IMG/VR virus record: IMGVR_UViG_3300028571_000037
Location: 1-54,681 of that record
Direction: 5' to 3' (one strand)
Length of the DNA stretch: 54,681 nt
Source: a virus
In this document: positions 1 through 7,674 of the stretch, in pieces
How positions within the stretch are numbered: the first letter of the stretch is position 1
How the letters are laid out: each line of letters begins with the position of its first letter
The notes under the pieces: generated by a model
What the model saw: the letters and a program-made list of their open reading frames with translations, nothing else
What the model was told of the DNA's origin: nothing
Database searches by the model: none
Made by a program: the position numbers and the translations under genes

Positions 1-1
1 T

Positions 2-211
2 TTGGTATTAGGAAATACACCAATTGAATCATTGGGAAACCTTGTATCAGTTGGGGGAAAGTTGGATTTGGAAGGAACACCAATTGAATCATTGGGAAAC
101 CTTAAGTTTGTTGGGGGGTATTTGGATTTGGAAAGAACACCATTATTTAAGAAGTACACCGAAAAACAAATCCGTAAAATGGTAAATGTTGGTGGTGATA
201 TCTATTTATAA
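2..211 (+). CDS. LRR-like repeat protein, 5' truncated by window edge
   Basis: C-terminal end of a protein built from a ~23-residue repeat of the form ESLGNLxxVGGxLDLExTPI, closing with a KYTEKQIRKMV segment. The same repeat and the same ending occur in the next gene, so these are tandem paralogues. The open frame reaches the window edge with no credible start, so the gene begins upstream. The regular L-N-V-L-L spacing suggests a leucine-rich-repeat-like solenoid; no catalytic motif is visible. Function unknown; binding or structural roles are only inference. Confidence 0.75.
   Translation: MVLGNTPIESLGNLVSVGGKLDLEGTPIESLGNLKFVGGYLDLERTPLFKKYTEKQIRKMVNVGGDIYL
202..209 (+). promoter_or_regulatory. 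TATTTAT start-proximal motif
   Basis: CTATTTAT ends 5 nt before the ATG at 215, inside the last codons of the upstream repeat gene. It belongs to a recurrent motif seen before many genes here (see findings). Confidence 0.4.
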
Positions 212-214
212 GTT

Positions 215-889
215 ATGAAGATTGTAATATCCGAGAGCCAGTACAACAGGTTGATTGAAACCGAAGAAGAACAAAAAGTTCTTCATGTTCCTTCATTGAA
301 GTTTTTTAATGATGATTGGGATTTGTTGCAGAAATTTTTGAAACTGAAAGGAAATCCACTTTATAGTATTGGGGGGGATTTGTATTTGGAAGGAACACGA
401 ATTGAATCCTTGGGAAACCTGCAATCAGTTGGTGGGAGTTTGTATTTGGAAAATACACCAATCCAATCTCTCGGAAATCTAACATCAGTTGGTGGGAGTT
501 TGTATTTGGAAAATACACCAATCCAATCTCTCGGAAACCTTCAATCAGTTGGTGGGAGTTTGAATTTGGGATATATACCAATTGAATCTCTTGGAAACCT
601 AAAATCAGTTGGTGGGAGTTTGAATTTGTATAAAAATCCAATCAAATCTCTTGGAAACCTAACATCAGTTGGTGGGAGTTTGAATTTGTATAAAACACCA
701 ATTAAATCCTTAGAGAACCTGAAAAAAGTGGGTGAAAATTTAGATTTACGTGAATCAAAAATTAAGTCCCTCGGAGATCTTGAATTTGTTGGTGGCAATC
801 TGTTTTTGAGCAACACACCATTATCGAAAAAGTATACCGAAAAACAAATTCGTAAAATGGTGTATGTTCAACGTGGTGTGTATTTTTAG
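215..889 (+). CDS. LRR-like repeat protein with N-terminal (I/L)xE tag
   Basis: 224 residues. The first ~20 (MKIVISESQYNRLIE) match the tag shared by many proteins in this window. A short linker is followed by about eight copies of the ESLGNLxSVGGSLxLxxTPI repeat (roughly residues 48-200) and the KYTEKQIRKMV ending shared with the upstream paralogue. DNA repeats are close to identical in places, so copy number probably changes by recombination. The start is fixed by the tag and the upstream TATTTAT motif. Likely a packaged or structural protein by virtue of the tag; the repeat function is unknown. Confidence 0.85.
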   Translation: MKIVISESQYNRLIETEEEQKVLHVPSLKFFNDDWDLLQKFLKLKGNPLYSIGGDLYLEGTRIESLGNLQSVGGSLYLENTPIQSLGNLTSVGGSLYLENTPIQSLGNLQSVGGSLNLGYIPIESLGNLKSVGGSLNLYKNPIKSLGNLTSVGGSLNLYKTPIKSLENLKKVGENLDLRESKIKSLGDLEFVGGNLFLSNTPLSKKYTEKQIRKMVYVQRGVYF

Positions 890-892
890 GTT

Positions 893-964
893 ATGAAGAT
901 TGCCATTTCGATTATTTGTCGTATCTTTATGACATGGAAAAAGAGAAATTATACAAGAATGTAA
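893..964 (+). pseudogene. Start relic of a further tagged repeat gene
   Basis: ATGAAGATTGCCATTTCG encodes MKIAIS, nearly the MKIVIS start of the gene at 215, and sits in the same position after an identical gene ending. The frame then loses similarity and stops after 23 codons, overlapping the next gene in another frame. It looks like the stump of a third tandem paralogue; chance similarity cannot be excluded. Confidence 0.4.
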
Positions 965-1188
965 ACGATGAGTTCCTATACCTATTCAATTGGGTTAGCG
1001 GAGGGTTTAACGATGTGTGGGCTCCGAATAAAAAGGAAGCTTACCGTCGTGTGGTAAATGACCGCAAAGAGTGGGAAGATAAGAATCCGACTTATAGTAA
1101 GTTGCGTCCTGACTACAAGTCAATGCGTCGTTGTACCTTTACCCAATACCAAAGTCAAAACCGTATGGGTTGGATGATGTCCATGTAA
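934..1188 (+). CDS. Conserved phage protein of unknown function
   Basis: 84 residues from the ATG at 934; an in-frame TTG at 916 would add six residues. Rich in aromatic and charged residues (LYKNVNDEFLYLFNWVSGG, DVWAPNKKEAYRRV), with no signal peptide or membrane segment. The VSGGFNDVWA type of sequence is one I associate with small conserved phage proteins, without a known role. It sits between the repeat genes and tRNA-Tyr. Confidence 0.7.
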   Translation: MEKEKLYKNVNDEFLYLFNWVSGGFNDVWAPNKKEAYRRVVNDRKEWEDKNPTYSKLRPDYKSMRRCTFTQYQSQNRMGWMMSM

Positions 1189-1194
1189 AATAAA

Positions 1195-1279
1195 GGGGGT
1201 ATCGCATAGTGGCTATTGCAGTTGACTGTAAATCAATCGCCTAACGGCATCGGAGGTTCGAGTCCTTCTACCCCCACCA
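1195..1279 (+). tRNA. tRNA-Tyr(GTA)
   Basis: Complete class II cloverleaf with encoded CCA. The acceptor GGGGGTA (1195-1201) pairs with TACCCCC (1269-1275), followed by discriminator A and CCA at 1277-1279. The anticodon loop CTGTAAA carries GTA. The long variable arm fits bacterial Tyr, and the T-loop is TTCGAGT. Confidence 0.95.
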
Positions 1280-1329
1280 ATACGTTCTTCAACTTTGAAT
1301 AAAAAAATTTGATAAAGTTCATATCCTTA

Positions 1330-1337
1330 GTATTTAT
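1330..1337 (+). promoter_or_regulatory. GTATTTAT start-proximal motif
   Basis: GTATTTAT, 6 nt before the ATG at 1344; a good example of the recurrent putative late promoter motif. Confidence 0.45.
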
Positions 1338-1343
1338 TCTATT

Positions 1344-1763
1344 ATGAACCTTCGTGAAACAATAAGGAAAGTGATCAAGGAAGATCAAAATATCAAAAAA
1401 ATTGATTTACTCCGTAAAGTCATAAAAAGAATCATCCCCGACAACTCGGTGTTCACATCAAGATATGACATACCATACGCTGACACGGGTGAGGTTGAGG
1501 TTTATATCGAATATAGTGTTACTCCTAAAACAGAAATTAATAAATCCTCAGAAGGATACTACACGATCAACCTACATCTCAATATAGAAAAACTAATGTG
1601 GAAAGGTCCATACGATGATGACTTTGAAAACGTTCCCGGTCTATATGATATTCCTGAATATATCTTCGAAGAACTGGGATATGAACATAGAAAAAGACTT
1701 GAAAAACTCGTTGGCGAGTTATACTTCGATCAGGATTACGATTACAAAGAAAAAGGAGTCTAA
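1344..1763 (+). CDS. Tagged small protein of a local alpha/beta family
   Basis: 139 residues. It starts with the tag-like MNLRETIRKVIKED, which contains I-K-E followed by D. The body alternates beta and helix (VEVYIEYSV, YTINLHLNIE, then YDIPEYIFEELGYEH) in the same order as several other small proteins within 7 kb: helix, VDEVxV strand, IxVxVD strand, helix with G. No catalytic motif. The tag suggests packaging into the capsid; the rest is unknown. Confidence 0.75.
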   Translation: MNLRETIRKVIKEDQNIKKIDLLRKVIKRIIPDNSVFTSRYDIPYADTGEVEVYIEYSVTPKTEINKSSEGYYTINLHLNIEKLMWKGPYDDDFENVPGLYDIPEYIFEELGYEHRKRLEKLVGELYFDQDYDYKEKGV

Positions 1764-1854
1764 GACAATCCCTATAAGAAAGATTGTTAAAAAATTTTAT
1801 CAAATATTGATAAAGGAATCCGTTGGTGGTATATTGGTGTAGATAAAAACATAA

Positions 1855-1941
1855 GGAGGTTTGACAGAGTGGTCGAATGTATCTGATTTGAAATCAGACG
1901 TACCTGAGAGGGTACCCGGGGTTCGAATCCCTGAGCCTCCG
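1855..1941 (+). tRNA. tRNA-Ser(TGA)
   Basis: Class II tRNA. The acceptor GGAGGTT (1855-1861) pairs with AGCCTCC (1934-1940), discriminator G1941. The anticodon loop TTTGAAA carries TGA. Variable arm TACCTGAGAGGGTA, T-loop TTCGAAT. CCA is not encoded (GCA follows). Confidence 0.95.
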
Positions 1942-1984
1942 CATCGGTTGTTGTTCTTTGACATATAAAAAAAATATATAAAAT

Positions 1985-2425
1985 ATGGATACAATATCAT
2001 TTATTTTAGGAATATCTTCGGTGGTGGTTATCGCGATTGCGGTGGTTGCTGTTGTAGGATTTTTTAAGGTCATAAGCGTTGCAAAACATTTCAATAATTA
2101 CAGACAATACTTAGATGTAGAGTTAAGTAATAAAATAAAAGAAATCAGAGATGAAAATACTCAAGGAATTGAGTACTTACATCGAAGGATTGATAGTGCT
2201 GAGAGAGAATATTCCACACAAAATGACGAATTGAGAAGGAATATCGATCAGAAAAACCATGAAATCACTTCCCATGTTGATCTAATAAGTCAACACGGAG
2301 AAAATAATAAGAACGAGATTTATCGATATATCGATTCGAGATTCGATAAGTTCGAAAATAAATTAAACGACACAATCAAAAATGGTTGTGAACCGGTTAA
2401 AGAATCAACTAGCCGAAAGGCATAA
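1985..2425 (+). CDS. Membrane-anchored coiled-coil protein
   Basis: 146 residues: an N-terminal membrane segment (about residues 5-30, ILGISSVVVIAIAVVAVVGF) without a cleavage site, then a long charged helical region (about 38-135) with heptad-like spacing. It probably spans the inner membrane with a cytoplasmic or periplasmic stalk. The architecture resembles small phage membrane or spanin-like proteins, but no signature supports a specific role. It stands alone after tRNA-Ser. Confidence 0.7.
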   Translation: MDTISFILGISSVVVIAIAVVAVVGFFKVISVAKHFNNYRQYLDVELSNKIKEIRDENTQGIEYLHRRIDSAEREYSTQNDELRRNIDQKNHEITSHVDLISQHGENNKNEIYRYIDSRFDKFENKLNDTIKNGCEPVKESTSRKA

Positions 2426-2485
2426 ATAAATCGTCGAGGGACAACAACCGTTTGTTTATAACCCCACCACTAACTATTTATTGTG

Positions 2486-2554
2486 ATGAAAACTATCAAA
2501 AATATCATCATAAAAGGAATCAAATCATTTTTTGAACTGATTCAGTATCATTAG
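2486..2554 (+). CDS. Possible 22-residue basic peptide
   Basis: ATG frame encoding MKTIKNIIIKGIKSFFELIQYH, a short amphipathic sequence. An ACTATTTATTGTG motif lies just upstream (CTATTTAT at 2474-2481), matching the putative promoter seen elsewhere. Too short to be sure; it could be an unused frame. Confidence 0.3.
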   Translation: MKTIKNIIIKGIKSFFELIQYH

Positions 2555-2624
2555 TAGATAAATTTTATTGGTGATATCTTTTTTAGGTATTAACCATTTC
2601 GAGTTGCCATCGTTAACTTGAATT

Positions 2625-2882
2625 TTAGGATCTCATTGCAAAGACAATATTGTCTATTTTGGATAAACCAATTCCTAATGATCGCATAATATTATAGATG
2701 TCTTTCTTTATTTCATCAGATAAATAAATGTTGTCATATTTTTTGTTAACGATTGTAATTTTGTGTGTCACAAAATGTTTTGTATCAATATTCACTATAA
2801 TTTCCTCGATACCTGGATACTTTTTAAGTAAGACCCGATCGAGAATATTACTTATCATCTTTTTTTCTAATTGTGGATCCAT
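2625..2882 (-). CDS. Small alpha/beta family protein
   Basis: 86 residues from MDPQLEKKMI; an upstream in-frame ATG at 2972 would add 30 Lys/Ile-rich residues that look non-coding. Pattern: N-terminal helix, KYPGIEEIIVNID strand, THKITIVN strand, then the LGIGLSKIDNIVF ending. This is the same order as the tagged proteins at 1344, 3163 and 4148, but without a tag and on the opposite strand. Function unknown. Confidence 0.6.
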   Translation of the reverse strand: MDPQLEKKMISNILDRVLLKKYPGIEEIIVNIDTKHFVTHKITIVNKKYDNIYLSDEIKKDIYNIMRSLGIGLSKIDNIVFAMRS

Positions 2883-3148
2883 CAAATTATAAATAATTTT
2901 AGTTTTCTTATTTGTTTTTTTTATTGTAAAAATAATTTTGATACCAACTTGATATAAGATTTGGTAGTTCAAAAATCCATTCCAAACTTCGGATACTAAT
3001 CAAAGTAATTGAAATTACAAAAAAAATAAAAAATAGTTGTTCCATGAATTTAGTTATAAATAGTCGTATAGTAAGAGTTGTAATTAGAAATTATCTCCTA
3101 TCATTCTAACTGTGTAGTAAATGTATAAAAATTTATTCTATATTACAA

Positions 3149-3156
3149 ATATTTAT
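3149..3156 (+). promoter_or_regulatory. ATATTTAT start-proximal motif
   Basis: ATATTTAT ends 6 nt before the chosen ATG at 3163. Confidence 0.4.
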
Positions 3157-3162
3157 AACAAC

Positions 3163-3531
3163 ATGAACTATATGATTACTGAAAATCAAATGGAATCTCT
3201 CATTAAGGAATTCAATCAAAGTCCCGAACAAAAGGTGTCTAATTATTTGACACGTGCCGTAAGGATTAAATTTCCCGTGGTCGATGAAGTTGAAGTACAA
3301 TTCGTGTTTACTCCCTCAGAGATACTGAAAAATCCAAAACGAAAAGACGTTGTTAAAGTGTTTATATATGTTGATCAACAACTAAATCCCGTAGAACGGA
3401 ACTCAGACAAAGTTTCTGAAAGTCAAATACAAGAATATACCCAAAAAATATTAGAAAAGTTTTTCGGTTTGATTGTTTTGTTCACTTCCTTTGATTCGAC
3501 AAAGTTTGAATATATCGATGGAAATTATTGA
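3163..3531 (+). CDS. Tagged small alpha/beta protein
   Basis: 122 residues from MNYMITENQMESLIKEF; an earlier ATG at 3121 is rejected because the tag and the upstream motif both fit 3163. The tag offers I-K-E followed by F as an (I/L)xE site. The body follows the local family: AVRIKFPVVDEVEVQF, VVKVFIYVD, then a helix and an FFGLIVLF ending. It abuts the next gene, suggesting co-transcription. Confidence 0.8.
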   Translation: MNYMITENQMESLIKEFNQSPEQKVSNYLTRAVRIKFPVVDEVEVQFVFTPSEILKNPKRKDVVKVFIYVDQQLNPVERNSDKVSESQIQEYTQKILEKFFGLIVLFTSFDSTKFEYIDGNY

Positions 3532-3533
3532 TT

Positions 3534-4148
3534 ATGGGAAAAATTAAATTAAACGAAAACGAGCTTTCGCATTTGGTTCATCAAATATTGGAACAAAAAA
3601 ATAAACATGTGACTTGCGAGAGATGTGATTGGGATTGGGATATAACAGCAGATGATGAAGATCCGTATCTATGTCACATGTGTGGTCATAGAAATGATAG
3701 TAAAACTAAAAAAAGACTTAAGGAACAAGATGTTAATGAACCGAATCAATTCGTTGAAATAAATTTACAGGATTTAATAAATCAACGTAATCAAAATACA
3801 CCTACGGGACCCATTAAGATTTTGTTTGACAAATTATATAATAAAGAATTAGTTACAAAATCTCTTGATTTAGAAGTTTATTACAGTTTTAAGAATTTCT
3901 CACAAGGTCCTAAGTTAAATTCGTTTTCAAATCTTAAATATGACCCATCACAAAAATACATTAGTGGATCTGTTTCTATTACAAAAGTTCTATATAAAGG
4001 ACAGGATGTAACCGAGTTAGTAAAAATAATTACAAATGATGGTAGTTTAACAAAAAAAATGGTAAAAGAGTCTGCTTATGATGTATTTAGGTCCTTTGTT
4101 AAGAACTTGGGATTAGAAGTTGGTCAAATTAAAGTAATGTTGTTCTAA
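3534..4148 (+). CDS. Tagged protein with zinc ribbon and alpha/beta domain
   Basis: 204 residues from the ATG at 3534. Tag MGKIKLNENELSHLVHQILE (I-L-E followed by Q). Residues ~25-55 form a compact zinc ribbon, C-x2-C-x-W-x-W then CHMCGH, a pair of CxxC knuckles. The C-terminal half has the strand-helix pattern of neighbouring proteins. It overlaps the next start (TAATG). The ribbon sits directly after the predicted cleavage site, so it would become the mature N-terminus. Role unknown. Confidence 0.85.
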   Translation: MGKIKLNENELSHLVHQILEQKNKHVTCERCDWDWDITADDEDPYLCHMCGHRNDSKTKKRLKEQDVNEPNQFVEINLQDLINQRNQNTPTGPIKILFDKLYNKELVTKSLDLEVYYSFKNFSQGPKLNSFSNLKYDPSQKYISGSVSITKVLYKGQDVTELVKIITNDGSLTKKMVKESAYDVFRSFVKNLGLEVGQIKVMLF

Positions 4149-4720
4149 TGGAAATAGAATTGTTATATAAATCTTTAGATAAGTTATTCGATCAGCTCCT
4201 TAAGAAAAGAATTGATTTGGATTACACCCTATCTATTGACGAAGGAGCAACTAAAATAATTGAAGAACCTATATTTAAATTAAATCTTATAGTCGATCCT
4301 GAAAAATATCATTGGAGTGGTACCGATTACGACCCGAGATACCACGACCAAATATTAAGGGTTGAAGACTATATTACAAATATTGTAAAATACTTGGGAT
4401 TATCCTTAGATAATTTTAGTTCTATGGATACCATTTTCGACCCCGAGAAAATAAAAGAATATTATTCAAGAATAATCCCTATGATACCACCTATATGGAA
4501 ATTGTTTCAAAAAAGTCAGAGATATCTCCAAGTACCTGATCTAAAGTTTGTCGAAATGAAAAAAAGATTAGACAGGGATTATGACCTAATCTTCCATTTG
4601 GATCCATCAACAGCTTCTAGGGTAACAAATAATTTCTCAGAAATATATTATCCCTTTTTCAACAGTTTCGGACTCAACGAACTTCCGATGGACAGCCATT
4701 ATATCGATTTTACTTTTTAA
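4148..4720 (+). CDS. Alpha/beta family protein without tag
   Basis: 190 residues; start overlaps the previous stop by one base, indicating translational coupling. IFKLNLIVDPEKYHWSGTDYD and VEDYITNIVKYLGLSLDNFSS show the local family pattern most clearly, and the second half (KRLDRDYDLIFHLDPS) may be a second degenerate copy. No tag and no known domain. Confidence 0.8.
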   Translation: MEIELLYKSLDKLFDQLLKKRIDLDYTLSIDEGATKIIEEPIFKLNLIVDPEKYHWSGTDYDPRYHDQILRVEDYITNIVKYLGLSLDNFSSMDTIFDPEKIKEYYSRIIPMIPPIWKLFQKSQRYLQVPDLKFVEMKKRLDRDYDLIFHLDPSTASRVTNNFSEIYYPFFNSFGLNELPMDSHYIDFTF

Positions 4721-4722
4721 CT

Positions 4723-5271
4723 ATGAAAATTATTATAACAGAAAACCAACTACGAACTCTATCGGAGCAAATGTCGTCTGACGATCAATGTATCAAACCT
4801 GAGATTGACCAACTTAATTCAATATTTTCGGGTCTCGGAGAACTTTACGGTGGAGAATATGAAGACCAAGAAATTATCGATCAAACATCCGACCCAAAAC
4901 AAAAACAACTTTTGTCCCAAATCTTAAGTGGATTTAAAAATATGAATGTAAATCAACTCAGATATGAGTTGGAAAAGGTCATGACCTTAAAAAATCTTGA
5001 GGAACAGAATACACCATATATGGAACAAACAATCGAAATTGGTGGTGTAAAAGTTCCTAAAATCGCCGTACATGGAGTATTGGGTTTAATAGTCATTTCT
5101 ATTTTATCCACGTTGTTGAAAATGATCCCACAGAATCAATCAAGAGGTGGATCAAGATTGGCTTCGAGGGCTCAGGGGTGTCAAGGTGCAGGAGCCCGAG
5201 CACGTCTTGTAAGACGTAGAAGAAGACGTGAAACGTGGAGATCATTTCTAAAAAAACTTGGAATAAGATAA
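4723..5271 (+). CDS. Tagged protein with membrane segment and Arg-rich tail
   Basis: 182 residues. The tag MKIIITENQLRTLSE precedes QM (L-S-E site). The middle is acidic. A hydrophobic segment lies at ~120-140 (HGVLGLIVISILSTLL), followed by a strongly basic C-terminus containing RLVRRRRRRETWRSF. The basic tail could bind DNA or RNA, which would suit an internal capsid protein; this is inference. It follows the upstream gene by 2 nt. Confidence 0.8.
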   Translation: MKIIITENQLRTLSEQMSSDDQCIKPEIDQLNSIFSGLGELYGGEYEDQEIIDQTSDPKQKQLLSQILSGFKNMNVNQLRYELEKVMTLKNLEEQNTPYMEQTIEIGGVKVPKIAVHGVLGLIVISILSTLLKMIPQNQSRGGSRLASRAQGCQGAGARARLVRRRRRRETWRSFLKKLGIR

Positions 5272-5332
5272 TTTTTTTATTATATATCAAATAACGATGT
5301 AAAATTGGGGTTTTTCGTGTTATATTTATAAT

Positions 5333-5473
5333 ATGGGAACAATTAAAATTTTATCAAACAAATTAATTCTTAAACACGAGGATGGAACCAAAGAAACACT
5401 CACAATTCCAAGACTCAATGACTTCAAAGTAAATCAAGTTTTTGTTAGATTCAGAGGAGAAATATACACTTAA
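5333..5473 (+). CDS. 46-residue small protein
   Basis: ATG frame MGTIKILSNKLILKHEDG...RGEIYT preceded by ATATTTAT (5322-5329) 3 nt upstream. The composition is normal for a protein and the frame fills the gap between two coding genes exactly. It looks like a small beta-rich protein; function unknown. Confidence 0.6.
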   Translation: MGTIKILSNKLILKHEDGTKETLTIPRLNDFKVNQVFVRFRGEIYT

Positions 5474-5497
5474 GAAATTTACTAATATTTATAATGG

Positions 5498-6088
5498 ATG
5501 AAAAAGTCCATTTTAATTACTGAAAAACAACTATCTAAGATTATTTCAATAATAAATGAACAATCTGAGCCAAATTTGTTATATAAAACCTTATATAATC
5601 CTGATACAAAAACAATTTTAGCTTCTTATTATTTAATTCAAGAACGACCTAATTCTTTCTTTGTTGCTAATCCAAAAGAATTCGTTAATAGGTCTGTTGA
5701 ATGGGGTGATGGTTCACAAGACTACAAAATTGGAATAGAACTTGTCGATCTTCCAAAATCACAAGTGGAAATCGAAGGTAACATTGATGGTTTTCCAAAT
5801 TTCAAAATATTTAAAATTCCATATTTCTTATTCAAGAAAGAACCTAAGTTATCAATTAGAAGATTCGAGGGTAACAAAAGAGCCTCATTGGACAATCAGG
5901 GATCCACTCTGAAGAAAATTAATGATTCAAAAGTTGTAGACGCATTTGAGGCTTTGGGAGGTGATTACAAAAAAATAAAAAATTATGTAAGTAGAATCGA
6001 AAATCCTATTTTACCAAAACCCGTGGATCCTTCGGTATATGGAAAAGAAGACAACCTATTTAAGAGTCCCATATACCAAGGATATTAA
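5498..6088 (+). CDS. Tagged protein of unknown function
   Basis: 196 residues. Tag MKKSILITEKQLSKIISIINE precedes Q (I-N-E site). ATATTTAT (5485-5492) is 5 nt upstream; a nearby ATG at 5494 is out of frame. The rest is a beta-rich soluble domain (WGDGSQDYKIGIELVDLPKS) with no recognised motif; the WGDG followed by a strand is PKD-like but unproven. The C-terminus has the Pro-rich run PILPKPVDPSVYG. Confidence 0.85.
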   Translation: MKKSILITEKQLSKIISIINEQSEPNLLYKTLYNPDTKTILASYYLIQERPNSFFVANPKEFVNRSVEWGDGSQDYKIGIELVDLPKSQVEIEGNIDGFPNFKIFKIPYFLFKKEPKLSIRRFEGNKRASLDNQGSTLKKINDSKVVDAFEALGGDYKKIKNYVSRIENPILPKPVDPSVYGKEDNLFKSPIYQGY

Positions 6089-6106
6089 AAAAACCTTAAT
6101 ATAAAA

Positions 6107-6223
6107 ATGACCCTTACTATTAATATGGAATCACGGTTTATTAATTACGTCAGTGGTGAAAACAAAGTTGAGGCTAAAGATTGGATGCCCGAGTTGAACG
6201 TAAAACAGATTAAATCTAAATAA
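6107..6223 (+). CDS. 38-residue small protein
   Basis: ATG frame MTLTINMESRFINYVSG... ending KQIKSK. It fills the space between the tagged gene at 5498 and the promoter at 6228. Protein-like composition; no domain. A second in-frame Met lies at residue 7. Confidence 0.45.
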   Translation: MTLTINMESRFINYVSGENKVEAKDWMPELNVKQIKSK

Positions 6224-6227
6224 TTTT

Positions 6228-6258
6228 TTTGATACTTGAGAAAACTCCTGTATATTTG
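6228..6258 (+). promoter_or_regulatory. Bacteroidota-type promoter
   Basis: TTTG (6228-6231), 19-nt spacer, TATATTTG (6251-6258). This fits the Bacteroidota primary sigma consensus and lies 17 nt before the ATG at 6276. Confidence 0.7.
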
Positions 6259-6275
6259 TATTATAATTTATCAAC

Positions 6276-6545
6276 ATGTTCAGAAAACTATTATATATCG
6301 GTTTGATTTCCTTAGCTCTAACCCTTTTTTTTGTGATCTCAGGGATTAAGTTCATCCTTAGTGGTGTGGATATGTTTGGACCCGAGAAAGAGTCGCAAAC
6401 ACACGATTTTGTGATAAATGATACAACGAAAGTTCAGTTTGTTAGATACGACACCATCCAAGTCAAAATTAAGAAGACAATACCCGAAGTCAAAAATTTA
6501 GACACAGATTCAACCACTAAAATAATCACCGATTCCATCAAATAA
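6276..6545 (+). CDS. Small single-span membrane protein
   Basis: 89 residues: N-terminal hydrophobic segment (about 5-30, LLYIGLISLALTLFFVISGIKFIL), then a Thr/Asp/Lys-rich hydrophilic tail. No lipobox and no clear cleavage site, so probably membrane-anchored. Has its own host-type promoter. Converges on the minus-strand gene with an 8-nt overlap at the 3' ends. Confidence 0.75.
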   Translation: MFRKLLYIGLISLALTLFFVISGIKFILSGVDMFGPEKESQTHDFVINDTTKVQFVRYDTIQVKIKKTIPEVKNLDTDSTTKIITDSIK

Positions 6546-6813
6546 TGTCATAACTGGCTTGAACGACACACCTTGTGTTCTTTCCATGGACGAATTCCCA
6601 AGCATTTTCCATAATCCACTCAATATTTTGTGGCCAATAGGTCACAGTTACCTCAGGGTCGGTGATATGAACAAATACTTCTACCTGTTCAGTCCGTAAA
6701 TGAGATAAATTAAAGACATTTTTGACTTCTATTCTTGAACCCTCCCCAAAAAAAAGTTCCAGAGTGGTTTTTTCTGAACGATTTACATATTCTTGTAAAA
6801 CTTTCTTTTTCAT
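6538..6813 (-). CDS. Small protein, local alpha/beta pattern
   Basis: 91 residues, MKKKVLQEYVNR start. RIEVKNVF and VEVFVHITDPE strands followed by WIMENAWEFVHG resemble the local alpha/beta family. No tag. Convergent with the membrane gene at 6276. Function unknown. Confidence 0.7.
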   Translation of the reverse strand: MKKKVLQEYVNRSEKTTLELFFGEGSRIEVKNVFNLSHLRTEQVEVFVHITDPEVTVTYWPQNIEWIMENAWEFVHGKNTRCVVQASYDII

Positions 6814-6854
6814 TCTTATAAATTTATGATTATTCTGAAATAACTACATATTTA

Positions 6855-6870
6855 TTGCTAGAACTAGCAA
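6855..6870. repeat. Short inverted repeat
   Basis: TTGCTA GAAC TAGCAA, a 6-bp perfect dyad in the 117-nt gap upstream of the minus-strand gene at 6813. Could be an operator or a chance palindrome; nothing else is evident in this gap. Confidence 0.25.
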
Positions 6871-6930
6871 CTATATTAGTCTTTTTCTTATTTTTATTAA
6901 CTAGAATTTAAATTATAGTTAATTTAGAAC

Positions 6931-7185
6931 TTATAGGACCTTTTTTGACAAATTCCAACCCTGTCTCATTATGGGTGTCCTCTTAGTTTTTTGTTTTACC
7001 AAAAAGTAGACATCATATTTGAGATCGTATAATTTATCGGGATTTGGTGTCGTGTCTAATACAATACTCGCATCCATATAGACGTGAGACTTGTTTTTAT
7101 TGACACATTCTATCGAAATAGACGATAAAAATGGGTATTTATCCACTAACTCTTGAGGGTTGAACTTATTAAATGGACATATCAT
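6931..7185 (-). CDS. Small protein, local alpha/beta pattern
   Basis: 84 residues, MICPFNKFNPQELVDKYPFL. It has the KYP..SSISIE strand followed by SHVYMDASIVLD and a basic end. Its start is preceded by ATATTTAT (7199-7192 on the minus strand, 6-nt gap), back to back with the same motif serving the plus-strand gene at 7233. Function unknown. Confidence 0.7.
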   Translation of the reverse strand: MICPFNKFNPQELVDKYPFLSSISIECVNKNKSHVYMDASIVLDTTPNPDKLYDLKYDVYFLVKQKTKRTPIMRQGWNLSKKVL

Positions 7186-7232
7186 ACCCCAATAAATATT
7201 ATCTTATATTTATTAAGTATAAAAAATGTAAA

Positions 7233-7493
7233 ATGATTAGATTAGTCGAACTTTTTATGAAGATAATGACTGATGGTACAGGAGTATCATCAAAACGATT
7301 CTCAGGTCTTGTAACCCTCCTAAATTTGATTGTATTGGCATATATTACAACAGTGAAAAATGGTCAAACACCCGAATATATTTTTGATACGCTTGCATTA
7401 TTGTCGGCATCTTTTTTAGGTTTGACTACCATTGAGAAAATTTTTGGAAAAAAGAAAATTGTGTCAGATGAGTCAACAGGAGAACAACATTAA
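7233..7493 (+). CDS. Holin-like two-span membrane protein
   Basis: 86 residues from MIRLVELFMKIMTD; an earlier start at 7173 would give an improbable N-terminus. GTGVSSKRFSGLVTLLNLIVLAYI is followed by a second span (LALLSASFLGLTTIEKIF) and a basic tail. This KRF-plus-two-spans layout is common among small phage membrane proteins annotated as holins. No endolysin is immediately adjacent; two hydrolases lie within 3.5 kb. Holin function is inferred. Confidence 0.65.
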   Translation: MIRLVELFMKIMTDGTGVSSKRFSGLVTLLNLIVLAYITTVKNGQTPEYIFDTLALLSASFLGLTTIEKIFGKKKIVSDESTGEQH

Positions 7494-7674
7494 TACAAAA
7501 TTCACTCGAGAATACGAGAGTGAGTTTTCACGTCAAATTTGGAAATATGATTTGTCAGTCACAAAAAATAGGCCCGTGTCTGTAACTATTCACACCAAAG
7601 ACAATACGGATTGGAAACCCAAGATGACAATTGGTGATTATGCAAAGTTGGCTAAAAAAGGAAAACTAAAGTAA
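7468..7674 (+). CDS. Small soluble protein overlapping holin-like gene
   Basis: 68 residues from MSQQENNINTKF. It overlaps the previous gene by 26 nt in another frame, an arrangement usual for coupled phage genes. The ending TIGDYAKLAKKGKLK is basic and looks helical. No domain recognised. Confidence 0.6.
   Translation: MSQQENNINTKFTREYESEFSRQIWKYDLSVTKNRPVSVTIHTKDNTDWKPKMTIGDYAKLAKKGKLK

Noticed and set aside
306-816. Minus-strand repeat-rich frames inside the LRR-like gene
   Set aside because: Shadows of the DNA repeats in the plus-strand gene.
2-889. CRISPR-like array
   Set aside because: The regular repeats are protein-coding and contiguous, with no unique spacers.
1800-2094. Minus-strand frames containing GGSGIRTPG-like peptides
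   Set aside because: They are the antisense of tRNA-Ser, a familiar false gene.
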